Source: Marsupella aquatica (taxonomy: Eukaryota > Marchantiophyta). From it: a stretch of 64,000 nucleotides of DNA. Every line of letters begins with the position of its first letter. Position 1 is the first letter of the stretch. Location: assembly GCA_973895155.1 (NCBI GenBank), contig OZ316896.1:19778001-19842000 (forward strand). Direction: 5' to 3'. The position numbers were made by a program, and so were the translations under genes. Under the pieces are notes generated by a model. The model saw nothing but the letters and a program-made list of their open reading frames with translations, was not told where the DNA came from and did no database searches. Positions 19,256-31,898 of this stretch are shown in pieces.

Positions 19256-20849
19256 CTACAAACTCTTCAGCTCCTTTTCTTTCGTTGTCTCTAGCACAGG
19301 TTCTCGAAGAGTGCCAAGCAGCCAATCCATGAAAACTGTGTAATGCCCATAGTTGTGCCGATACGTAGTGTGGTGAATTGTATGATATCCGGCTCCCATT
19401 ACGCCAAACACTTCACCATGAATGCAGTCGTGAATGTTTGTGGTCCAGACAGCCTCACAGAAGAGGAGGACTTCATGAGTAAAGAAGTGCATCGGCACCA
19501 CATACAATGCAAAAACATGAGGGCATGCTTGGATTATCCCGTCGATGGGGTTGAATGCCAAACCTGCCAGGTACAAGGCCGGCGATCTAGTTTAGCAAAC
19601 CAGGTATCAGGAAAATTCTTCTGCGACAGAAATTTCATCACCAGGCCATGCTTAATGCGGTGACTACTCTAATTAGACGAGCTGGAAAAAGAAAATACAT
19701 GAAAGGTGAACAAACCTGCAAAGGGAGACAAAGTGTTCTCCTTGTTGTAGATGTGATGGGTGGCGTGGAGCAACTTGTAGAGGGGCTTTATGTCGTGCAG
19801 CAGCCGGTGCATCCAATAAATCCAAAATTCGTTAAACGCCATGTAACCAACGATAGACATCACATAACTGACGAATCCTGTCTCATCAATCCGTGCGTAG
19901 CATCGTGTCCATCCATTCTCCACCATCCACTCTGCCACCGTGGGAAGCACCGTGTACAACGGCATTCCCTTCATGGAGACCATGATTTGTAATAGGATGG
20001 GTTCCTTCGAAGGAATGTTCCCTGAAATCAAATTTTAGTGGGACGAGACTGTCAGTGTTATCAGAAAGTTGAACCATGGCGTCATAAGCCAAAACCAAGA
20101 CCGAAAATACGGTTGGTGATCGCAAGTTTGAGGATGTGTATTTTTGAAACCATGAAAATGCCTGCTAAGCAAAAGTTGCCATTCATTCGTTTTGTTCGCA
20201 TTACTGCCCTGCCGACCAAGCGCGTGCCTGGCGTTGGGAACGAAATTAGATCCGAAGCAGAGATTCGGCAACGACACAATTCTGTGGATGTCAAGAGAAA
20301 ATTGACCCGACTAAAGGACGAAAGATTGGTCTCTGGGTTTTGGTAAACACGCCATCCGACGGACATGAGCACAAAACGTAGTTTGACGGATTTGCATAGA
20401 TCATTGTGACCGGCGAGGGGAAATAGCTTCGAACCTTTGGGGAAGTACTGATCCTTCTTCCACCCGTAAACGCATAGGCACCACAGCCCACCGGTTAGAA
20501 AGTACACAATGTTGCCAGCCACATAGTTGCGGAGCCATGATACCAGAAAGTGAGGAATTCTAGCTCTGGTGCTTTGCGACATAAGAGGGCTCAAAACGAT
20601 GGCGTTGAGCCAATCCGTGTGCTCAACAAAAAGCTGGTTGTACTCCGCTCCTCCCTTCACAGGCCTCCTCTCCAATCTGCCGTCCACATATGACTCCACG
20701 GAAGAATACGACACATTGACATTGAGATCCTCTGTTTTGGCCCCACTGCTGGATACAACTGAAACGACCAGAACTGCTGCCATTGCAATGCCCACCAGTG
20801 GCACCAATGCCCTTCGTCTCGTCATCTCCACAACCCTGCCGAGCCCCAA
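19256..20849 (-). CDS. STE1: Delta7-sterol C5(6)-desaturase
   Basis: This enzyme introduces the C5 double bond into delta7-sterols in the endoplasmic reticulum membrane, a late step toward phytosterols and brassinosteroids (STE1/DWF7/ERG3 family). Exons: 20849-20435, 20021-19716, 19563-19256 (TAG). They sum to 1029 nt, giving 342 aa. The di-iron histidine boxes of the fatty acid hydroxylase superfamily are complete: HRLLH (210-214), HATHH (224-228) and HTIHH (301-305). Conserved family motifs are present, including [22 protein letters not shown] and NIHDCIHG. Several hydrophobic segments are visible. About 70 residues precede the conserved region, including a hydrophobic stretch near residues 15-35 that Arabidopsis STE1 lacks. 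It could be an extra membrane anchor or signal, or the true start could be internal. Intron 1 stays open in frame for about 115 codons after the donor. Confidence 0.93.
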
Positions 20850-23800
20850 CCAGTCTCAAAATCAGAATTTCACTTCATAAGCCATCTCCTAGCACTGCAG
20901 CAAGCAATTCCAAAATGGAGACTCAGCCTCCTCCCCCCCCTACTTCCCTCCCTGGATCCGTCATCTCACAGATCCCAAACGGAAAGTCAGAGCCAGAAAA
21001 TCACCCTTCACGGATGAATAACCTCAGCAAGATGAACCACATGCCAATCCACAAATGGAGGCTCACAGCCGGCATTTTTTCCATTTCCAAATCAACAATC
21101 TAAGCCAGATTACCCAACAACGAACCCACCCACACACATCCACTAGAGCCAATACAAAATGCAGGTGACCAGCCAAGAAAACCTTCCCACCTTGAATGAA
21201 ACAATGCCGTCTCTCAGGTCACCCACAACGGCAGCAGACATGCAGACAAGCAGACCTGCGGCAGAATGAACTGATCGACCGATTACACCGTTGATTGACG
21301 GCAGAAGTGCACCACACCTCCACAATCTCCCTCTGAAATCCTCTCCCCCACATCCACCAGATTCTTCCGCGAACCTACATCATCCCCCTTCCCCAGATCT
21401 CTTCGCAGCCATGCAGACAGCAGCCTCTCCGACCCAAAGCAACCATGTCACTCATAATGCTCCACCACGACACTCACAATGTGCCACCATGACAAAATCT
21501 GGAGAGGGAGACGAGAAGAGTCCTGTCAAGACCAAACTCTGCCAAAGGGAAATGACTATGAAAGAGAGGTCCAGAGGAAACCTAACGAGTCACGAAAGAA
21601 ATGCACACTGTACAATGTACAGCCATGTTTGTACTCGATGACATCGGGAAAAGACAGGCAGGACGATGATCAACTCGACAACTCATGAAAGTCGGCCGAA
21701 TCAAATCCTCACTGACAGTTCCGCCCGATTGGGGGGGCTCCCGTGCGGTCCGAAATGGAGGTGTCGCTCTGCGCTCTGTCTCGACAAACTACTCCTGAAT
21801 GGACACTCTCGATTTCTCGCACAGAGCCGGTCACTCCGGTCGTCGTGCCGCGTCCTTCTAAGGGCACCGGTCGAACCGGTGGAATATCACTTGGCCTTCC
21901 CGGACCAGCCGGTTGACTGACTCGGCGCAGGCGAATGGCCATTCGATTGGACCTCACTGAGGGTCGTGAAGGCGCGAAGATGCGATCATGCTGATTTCCA
22001 GCCGTCGATCGTGTCCACGATGTGGTGGGTGAAGGACAGAATATCCTGTAGTCTGTTCCAATTCTTAAAATCGAAAACTTGAACGTGATGCTCCCATGGA
22101 CCGAGTTTGTGAACCTTGCAGCCCCCATGGGCCTTTAAGCCTTTTACTGACTCGACAAAGTTTCTCTTTCAGCGGTGACTAGGTTTGTGCAATTTTTACC
22201 AAAAAAACAATTCAACATAAATAAACTATTTGCAAACTTGCTTGTACGTTTTGCAAACCGTGTAAAATGTGACCCGAAATGATGGAAGTAGCATAAAAAC
22301 ACAGAATGTTTTTTGCTAGCCAAATAGATCTAAAAATGTTTTTTTCAAAAACAAGCACCAACACACACAAAAGTGATTAGTTTACAATGATTCTAATTCT
22401 TGGTCTCTTTATGAATGCAGAATATGGCTCCTCCTGGGCTTGTTAAAAGCACTTTGGTTAAAGATCTTTCCAATCCGTCTAATCTCGATAGCTCTCATGA
22501 AAAAGTAACCCAATGGCCGTGCATTGCACAGTTGGTGTTGCAACCATGTTGCAATTGGCGTCTGGTTTCACTACAGAGGAGTTGTTGACCACAAAAAAAA
22601 TTCCAGAAAATGTGGCATTGCGAAAATGTAATGTACATGTCCTTGTGCATATGTGTCATTGTATAAAATCCAGGCTAAGTAGGTTTGCAATGGTTCCAAA
22701 GTGAATGCAGGGTTGTTGAATGAGACAGATGATTGCAAGTTAAAAACAAGGGATAGATGATGTAAATGGGTAGGGAAAGTTGGGGTGATCGAGAGTTGAG
22801 GCAGGAGCTACAGCAAGTTCGAACGAGAGCCAGACAGAGCCACAGCAAGTCTACTTCACATGCAAGGGCACACCGTGTGAAGGTGTTGGGGAGTAAAACA
22901 AATTACCCTCTTCTCTCTTCCCTCCCTTTTACTTTAATTCTCCTTCCCTTCCCACACCCCATTTCTTACCTTTCCCTCCTCCTGGCCCCATTTTCTCCTT
23001 GCCACCCATCCCACTGCCCCTCCAGAAAGAAATGGCAACCTAAATTGGTGCAAGATATTGTCAATCTTGTGTTCACCAAGAAACATTTTGGTCAACACAA
23101 AAGATTGTGAGCAAAAAACGTGTCAAGTGCCAAATGGGTTGCACAGAAAATTAATCTCAAGGGAAGGCAAACTATTCTCTCGAAGCAAAAAGAAAACTTC
23201 ATGCGAGAGAAATATGACGAGGCAAAAAACATTTGGATGGGTGACAAATACATTAAGTACAGTTTAAATGGGGGCCATAAGAGAAGCATTATAATCCAGC
23301 CACATCAATTTGCCTCCTTCCACACAGAAAAAGGAAAGTCCCCGTTACCTCTGAAAAACAGCTGACGGGTACTGAAGAAGTCACCTGGGCCCCATGCATG
23401 AGCCGCCAACCTCAAAACAAAATCAAAACACAGCACCACCCACTTCCTTTCCAACACTACTTAAAAAATACAGAGAAAAAACAAAAACAAATTAAAACAT
23501 ATCCAATTCCCTCTTGGTGGGCATGAACCTCTTGCCTATGCTTCCCACGTAGAAGGTACAACCAGGCACATTAGAATATAGTAGCCAAATTTCAAATTCA
23601 AATTCTACTATTTTTAATATAATATTTCAAATTTCAAATATATGGTAGTCTATACGCACTTACCACGGTATCCCATATTGTACATAGACCAGGGCCTCCT
23701 TGGGAATCCATTGGAGAGAGTGAACCAAATGTAGGATCTGACTTGTATGCATCAACTTATGTAATATAAATAATAATGTAATATAAGTTGATGTTCCTGT

Positions 23801-25853
23801 AACATGAAAAGTTATTTTGTCCTCTAGTAAAAAGTTTAAGTTTTTTTTAGTGAAATACAGGTGATCGAATATTTTTATGGCAAATATAAATAATACATTG
23901 GTTAGGAAGCGTGACATTGAAAAGTTGTGCACATAAAGTACAAGAATAAAAGTACACATGTAAAAAAAAGTAATAATGAACAAGAAAAATTTAAGTCTAT
24001 AGTATTGGGTCCTGCACATACTATACACCAATAAAGATATTTACGTACTTATCTTAGGTAATGACACTCAAATGAATTAAAACCATAAATTTAGGACACA
24101 AAATCATAAGTAGAACTTAAAGACATTAGAAGTGCACTATAATTAGATCATTTCTTCTTCACTAAGTGCTAGAACTTCCGTGAGCTTTGTTAAGGGGTGG
24201 ATGATCAAAAATATAGCAAAGATTGAAAAATTTAGAAGGGTGCTAGATTAAATTCAAAATCTAAAGTATACAAGGGATGCACCTTGGTAAGACACATTGA
24301 ATTAAAATACACAAGAAAAAAAGTTTGAATAAGACAAAATACTGGAAGATGGATTCACCACATAACAGTTTATTTTACATATCCCCTTTCCATAACAGTA
24401 GACCCTAGCTTCCTTGGGGACCCCACTCGAGACAATGGCAAAGAAAACCATATTGATAGATTTTGTTCCTCTTTCCCCTCTTCATTTTGAAGTTTGTAAA
24501 ATAATGATTGCATATTATAGTGGTAGATGGTAGATTGAGAGAGCTGCGATTCCACATTCAAAATGATTACTTTATTCATTGTCCACACTTTGTGCTTCTA
24601 TGAGTGTTTCAGCAGCTAACTTTGACACTCACTATCTCCCTTGGTATCCAAGGGAATCTGATGTTTCTGGGTTCATTAGAAAGTGCTTGGAAAGATCTTC
24701 CAATGAGCCAAATACAATTAACTTTCATTCAGTGTTGAGAGACCTACAATTTTCCAGGGACTTTTGTCTCATTTCCTTGTACTAGGTGAGCAGAAAGAGG
24801 GTTTTGCTCCAGTCCATCCTGGGTTGCCAAAGTGTATCCAAGCATTTGACAAACATGGAGGCCTGCATGGAGGTCCATGTAGACTTCAATTTCTATCCTT
24901 ACAAGTTATGCATTTTACCTACATACCTGTAAAGTTTGAAGCTACAAAATTACCTCTGCAAAGTCTCTGCTACCAATGGTAACCCTCAGTTTCCTTCTCA
25001 CAACCATAGTGTTGACTTGCAAATAGATATTTGTGTGTCTTAAATATAAAGGCAGCAGTGAGCCAAATGAATTCAAGGTCACCCAGCAACACTCAGAGAA
25101 AACAACCCCAAAGGACACAAAGGAGCAACAGGCCTGATTGTAAACTCTTGCATAATTCCAGAAATTCTGTGTACTAGTTTTGTAATTTCTGGAAATTTAC
25201 AGGTTTGGAAATTCTGGCGGCAATTTGATAATATTCCCTTCTTTATTTTGGAATGGTATCTGGGAAAGTTAATTGTAATCCCCATTGTTTGTCCCTAGGT
25301 TCATTAAGTCCATGCTTTTCTTTCAACAAAGACCCAACTTAATTTAATTTTTAAACTAAAGGTGACATTGCATCACAATGGATTCCAAGATACCTGTGAC
25401 GGAAACCAGTGGAGCATCAAAATCAAAACCCTCAAACTGTAGCCATTGAATTGGTTTCTCAAGAGTGAGTTTCCACTTTATTTTTTGTATCGCAAACTAA
25501 ATCTATATTTTGGGATACCACGGAACTAGCCCAACATAAACACTAGTATTCTTGCAAAGAAAAATATTCTAATCATATTCTCTATTTTCAAATTTAATGA
25601 AATATTCTACTTTATAAAAGGTTTCTATTAGAAAATACTCTATAAATACCTTCTATCACCTTCTGTGATTAAGGACGAAAGTCAATCTCAAGGATAATTA
25701 ATGCTAATCAGCATTTATTACCCCGTCAGTGCTGCCCGCTGCCTGTATGTACTACGTCTGATTTTATGATAAATACCTGGTGCGAAGGAATGTTGTCACA
25801 AACTGTGGAGAGACTCAATGGTAACATAGCTCAGTTAGGAATGGGGAGCGCCA

Positions 25854-25867
25854 CCCCCCCCCCCCCC
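25854..25867. repeat. Poly-C homopolymer (14 bp)
   Basis: This is an uninterrupted run of 14 C within GCGCCACC...CAACAAAT. Runs of this length are prone to sequencing and assembly length error. Confidence 0.9.
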
Positions 25868-27278
25868 AACAAATATTTTCATGTACTTTTTGGAAGAAGG
25901 CCAGAGGTATAAAGAATTAAAGGTAGCCAAGTGAGTACAACAATGGGTAGGTGAGAAGGGCTATGGAGTAGGAAATAGATAGGCTTGAGGAGTAGGGGAA
26001 AATGGGTAAGGGATGGAGGACAGGGAGGAGGGCTATGGTGCAAAAGGTATACGGAAAGGAAGGCTATGGGAAGAAATGATGCCCTAAGCCCTAAGTGCTT
26101 AAACCCTGAGAGAAAATTGGGTTTCGTGTATAGTTGAGAAAAGACCGACTTGACTAGCAACAGAGGAAAGAAGTTGGCACTTCAACACTGCAAAATGATG
26201 GGTGTGTAGGATTGTCAGCTACAAATGCAAAATGGACACATAGCACAATAGCCATGCAATTCAAAATTGTCATTGTAGATTTGCACATAAATTACTTGTA
26301 ACACGTGTGAGGTTTGCATTCAGTGCTAGACATTTACTCTTAGGTCTAGAATTATGACTACAGCCATAATTAGGCTAACCTTAGTTGGAGACTTGATTAA
26401 AGGAATCACACTACATACTATATACACAAGCGCATTTTTAATTGCTTGTTAGGAGGAACACTTGCTCATTATTAGGGAGCCAGTCAAGAGATAGGGAGAG
26501 CTGGTGTTGCAAAGACTTGGTATAGCCGATGAACATACAGTGCAATAAAACTCTTGTGTGTTCCATGAACATAGTCTCATTTGAGGTGAACCACTTTATT
26601 ATCTCTCGATGTCGACTGTTTGTTCGTTGGATGTACATGGGCATGCCACTGTGAATGTTGTCTTTGTTTGATCAATATGCAGTGCTGAAAAATTGAACCG
26701 TGCAATTGAGTAATAGTTGGCAAGGCCGCATAGAATGAAAGCCATGCGGGCAACCAAGCAGGTTTTGGGATACTGAAAGTAAACTATCATGGTGGAGTGT
26801 CCCCCAGCACTAAGGTATATTTATTTAATCACTCTACCATTGTCTTGCTGTTGAATCAAATATCATTCCAGATCCAAAGGACAATTTAAATAAAAGGCAC
26901 CTTACTCCAGTTCGAAAGGGGAAGCAGAAAGGAATTTAACTATATTCAATTTCCACCCTAACGTTGCCTTATCATTGGGATTTGAACTTTTGGCTTCATG
27001 TATAATTGGAACTGTACTGATGGCCTTACTATGAGATTGATATGATACTAGCCCAATGCCTATTTTTTTGCTCAGTTGTGGCTCTATCACAATTGCAGCC
27101 ATGTAGTTGTTGGGGAACAGTTGTCCTTTTGGTTTTGTTGTCAATGTGGCCATTTCTTGGTTGCAGGAGTGTTGCGCGACGGCGGTGTTGTTGTTGACTA
27201 CAAAATTAATGATTTTGGCCAGTGTTGTCCTTATGGCTACATGGGTTGTTGTTGCAAATGTCATGACATCATTTTGAT

Positions 27279-27280
<2 letters not shown>

Positions 27281-27317
<37 letters not shown>
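27281..27317. repeat. (TC)n microsatellite
   Basis: This is a pure TC dinucleotide run of about 18 units in a gene-poor region. Unlike the CT/GA runs near 40.4 and 56.5 kb, it is not next to a recognised start codon. Confidence 0.95.
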
Positions 27318-27319
<2 letters not shown>

Positions 27320-30300
27320 AGAGGAACATGGAAGACTAATGATGACAACCCTCGGAAACTAAATGGGATGTGGATATAAGTCTGGACTTTGTCATATGAG
27401 AGGGCATGACCCCCATAACACTTCAATCCTAATACATCAATATTGGTTTACATAAACCTGGGCTATCGGAGTAGACCCAACAAACCTAGGCGCCCACGTT
27501 TGGCCCTGGAAAATACCCTAAAAACGCCGCCAAAGCAACGGCACTGCCATTTCTTGAGTCGGTTGTTTGTGCCCAGTGGCTCCTGAATTACATTCTAAGC
27601 CATGCGAAAACACCACACACTGAGGTCTGTGACGTTGCATTATACACTGTAGCAAGCTCGTGCCAGCTCTGGCAAGGATCAGCTTCAACCTGCTGCAGCT
27701 CGTAGGGACAACCTGTTCACAGATCGTGAAGGAGGAAAGGTGTCGACTGTGCAGGATTCAGTAGAATCCAATGGGTGATAAAAATAAACAGGTACAATGT
27801 GTGACTATGTATGGGAAAATGTTCATATCTAATGCTTTCTGAAATACGAAATTGCTCATACTGTCATCGCTCCAATAAAATAGATGCTTAGGATGAAGTG
27901 ACTAATCTATCCCTAGCCCATGTCTCCCCGTAGCCGTCCGGACAATGCTACAGAAACATGGGACATGAGATTTTGTTTTTACCACATTATTTCTACCCTG
28001 TGACGGGGGCTGAATGAAGGCGCAGGGGATGTGGATCACTTCAGTCAAGTGATCCCTAGGGACAGAGTATGGCCCATGCTCAATGTCTCTGACTAGACAT
28101 TGGAGTAAGCCGTCACTCATCGAAAATCGCATGTGTAAATGGGTACACTGGATTTAATTCTAATGATAATGAGAAGCTACGAATGATCCAGTGATTTACG
28201 GGTATGGTGAATGTAGATGTTTATGATATCTCTGAGTGATGATTCTATGGTTTAACATCTACCAGTGTACATTTATTAAATTGAACAGCGATCGGCATAT
28301 AAGAAATTATGAGTATACTATTACCATCTATATGATATGTGTATGGATATGAGTATAAGTATGGGCGATGCACGCAACTGAAGAATAAATTGTGGATTTC
28401 GGAATGCTATGTCGTCAGTAACAATCGGTCCTGAGTTATATCAGGGTGTGATACTATGTGTATGGACACAAGTTTCTATCGATCTCTCTCTCTCTCCATT
28501 TGTTTTGTAAATCAGGTGCTGTTTCTAGGCAGACACTGGAGCAAGTTTGGTGGGGGTCTAGGGTTTTAGGACCCCTTTTCCATCATTTCTTTTCATCTCC
28601 TCTGCAACACCCCTCTCCCTCCTGTAGCAATAATCTCCCCTCCCCCTTGCCCTGCCCCTACTCACCCTGCCCCTCTCCTCATCTCTCTCTTTCCCTCCCC
28701 ACCACCCTCTCCACTCCGCGCCACCGGCTCCCCCCACCCCAATTGTTCATGGGACTGTTCACCCCCCCTCCCCTTTGAACATAGGACTTGCCCTGCCTTC
28801 CCAAACACAGGCACCTAGGGCCTATTGTGCCAAGCAGCTTTGCCTCATGTCTGCCTCTTTCGCCATGAGACCCCATTAGGAGCAGGGCCACACTCCAGTA
28901 GAAAAATGGACGGCTGGCAAGAGTTCCGGCCCAAACTGAAATTTTGTAAACAGACCATGGGAAAGTTTTGGGGCATTGCATATTATAGAGATTTTTGAAA
29001 GTCATTCACAATAGTTTACAAGTTGAAAAGTCTTCCACCAGCAAAATGTATATGATAAGAAAATCTTAAAGTGGGGCCAAGAATTTGCATGACCTTGAGA
29101 AGGCACAACTTCCAAGGCACCCCCAAACTTGTTGGTGTTTTAAAGTGGTTTTTGTAAACAATTCATCCCAGCTCCTAAAGGAATGAGTAGTTATTCTTCT
29201 CCAATCTCCATAGCATGATCTTTTTGAGCGGGCCGGATATACTGCCAGACAAACTACTTTACTGCCTTTTGGGGATCATCAAAGAATGTTTTGATGGTCT
29301 ATCTAACTTTTAAAAATTACAACCTAGCTAAATTCCTCTTGGGGACCCTCCTACTCTCTTTATTAGGTAGCTTTACCATGCTTTTCAGTTTGATGCTCAG
29401 TAGGGCTTTAATCCTGTTGATGTACATTTTTGCTTGATGGCTGTTTGGCTTGATGGCTTTTTGGCGCTTGGGTCTTCTTGGGCTTTTCCCTTGTTGTCTT
29501 TCCTTTATTGGGTCTCTTGCCAGTGGGATCATGTCTCCTGGTTTGGCATTTTTTGTTCGTTTTTACTGTTGTATATAAGTTGAGGAAGGTTGTTTAAAGT
29601 TGGAGCCCTCCTTAATCAGGCATCTAAGATTGTGATGCCCACACTGAGAAATGGTAAATCAACTTGTATCTGTGCGTTCTACAATTGTTTTCAGGGATTT
29701 CCATTTTAGGGTTCATTTGGCTTACATGAGAGATTACCGTATAGAGGGGCACTTTCGGGTTGGGAAAACCAAAATCCTATATGGCAGCTTATGAGTCCCA
29801 TAAATTCGTGTGCAATAGGTCCAATTCTGTCAATGTTTTAGACTCCCTCCTTGGGTGGTGTTTTTTAAATAGCCCCGGTGCCACTCCTATTAAGTTACAA
29901 TATTCCCTGGCCCCACCTGGACAGTGGTAAGCCTGCCTACTTATAGTTAGGATTGTTGTTGGATGGCTCTAGGTTGGCTGATAAATCATACTATGGAAAA
30001 AATTATCATCACATCTAAATATATGGGCACCACCAAAATTCCACATCTAATGTAGAGGAGGGTAGGCGAGGAGTTGGAGAGTAGGAGATCAAGATTTGAT
30101 TTGAACACCCAGCGTTCCAAGCCAGAGTGTCATATTATTATAGTAGGAATTTCATTCATAGTCTTGGGTTGCGAAAGCTAGCAAAATGTACTTTCGAGCC
30201 CAACCACGATCAGAAGATAATATTTTTCCCAGCCGTAAAGACTTTTGTGATTTTTCTCTTTGTATTTTTGAGTGCATTAGTTTCCTTCCCTTCTTTGGAG

Positions 30301-31898
30301 GAGGGCATTATGTGAAGTATCAAATAAATAGGAAAGGTAAAACCCAAATATAATGTTACCAAATAAAATAACATAATAACTTGTATCAAAATAACAAGAT
30401 TTGCTTTGAACTTCTTTCATGCCTTTGGCCAATTACAGGCCCTTTTGCTTGGATTTTCTATTCACTTTTTCTTGGTTGTTACCCAAAAATCACTCAAGTT
30501 TTTACACACATGAATGTCCTAGTTACTGGCATCATGAGAATGATGCCCTCAGAACTTGGGCTGCCACCCTACTTTTTCGGCCCTCTAACCAGGACATTAT
30601 CCTATTCAAAACATTTTCTGAGAGGAATTTTCCTGCTTTTCACTGCCCACACAGTCAAAAAATATATGATCCCAACCTATTCCAAGCTAAAACAAAATTT
30701 CCAGAGTATTTCATCCCATATAATTTTTCAGGCTGGTGATTCTGGATTTTAATTTGTTCCCAATCCAATTTCACATACTGCACAGAATAAATTAGGCTGA
30801 CTCGTCTTGGACACCTAATTTGTGCGCTGGACACCAGAATTTTTATATGATTATCTTGAAGGCAGACCTTACCACTACTACTATGGGAAGATAGTTGAGC
30901 AGTGACTAATTTGTTGGATCAGGTGGAGATAATTCTTGGATATTCTATGGATGCCTGGGCTGTAATGTTTCTTGTAACACAAAATTTTGATATTTAGGCT
31001 ACTTTTGAGAGGAGGGATGAGCCCCTCTTGTGTGCACGCACCGGGTATTGGGCTAGAAAGCAGGGATTGTGATGATGCATAATAATATATTTGGGACCAA
31101 CAGCAAGCTATCATTGTTCGCAAAATATGAGAATTGGATGCCATTCTATCCAATCGTTGTGTTTATCCGTGCAGTCCTTATTTGGAGCCAAATTCATTAT
31201 TCCTAAGGGTTAAGTCATGTGGTTTTTTGGGAATGTGCTTGTGATCGTCTCCAAAGGAGCAAATATGACTCTCTCTCAACTCAAACAATTGCCAAATCTG
31301 ATGGCTATCAACTTCCAGAATCTCCACAATTCAATGGGGATATCAATCCTAGGGTACCAAATCTGGACCACTTTGGTGGCCTTTGAAGCTTTGTGTTTAG
31401 TGTCAATAAAGCTTTCTTTTGTCTCTTAGGGCACGAATGAGATCAAAGTTGGTGGAGAAAATGTACCCTCCTGGACTTTTAACCATTACCATCACTTAAA
31501 AGGGAAAGAGTGCAAACCTTCCCTCTTTCCTCACATTTCCTCTGCAATACCAGTCCACATTTTCAGGAACAAAATCATGAAAGTGAAACCTGTATTACCT
31601 GGGTTTAATACAACTTGCCACGACGGCCATTTTTACAACCAAGAAATTAAAGAAACAGAAAGAAGGCTGCAGATAAAAATCCAGAAGTTGACAAAATAAA
31701 ATGCCAATAAAAGAGTGTCATCTCCACACCACCTTCAGAACAAACACCGACCAAGATGCACTCATTCTATCTTTATTTCATGTGGTGTGTAAAAAGGAGC
31801 ACTAATAGGCTCCTTACAACTTTGAGAAGGAATCTCTTATAAAGAATCCCCTGCCTAGGGATTTCGCCTGTGTTAAAGTTCTACTGGTTATTATTTGG

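Larger units (their letters stand above)
20850..31898. other. Gene-poor region
   Basis: No gene is supported across 11 kb. The first few hundred bases are upstream of the minus-strand desaturase gene. A CCGG- and GC-rich patch at 21709-22128 contains an open minus-strand frame of 139 codons that I do not recognise. The rest is AT-rich with pyrimidine tracts (22.9-23.0 and 28.5-28.8 kb), a poly-C run at 25854-25867 and a (TC)n microsatellite at 27281. The open frames at 27.0-27.4 and 30.4-30.75 kb overlap in competing frames and look fortuitous or like decayed mobile DNA. Confidence 0.35.

Noticed and set aside
22900-23040. Pyrimidine-rich tract as a possible promoter or LTR
   Set aside because: Similar tracts recur near 25.9-26.1 and 28.6-28.8 kb without LTR ends (TG...CA), a primer-binding site or adjacent coding.
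26902-27426. 174-codon minus-strand frame spanning the (TC)n run
   Set aside because: It includes a simple Arg/Glu repeat from the microsatellite and no conserved domain. The plus strand over the same stretch is also open.
30381-30752. Two overlapping plus-strand frames near 30.4-30.75 kb
   Set aside because: They compete in different frames and have no recognisable motif or splice context. They could be decayed mobile DNA, but this cannot be supported.
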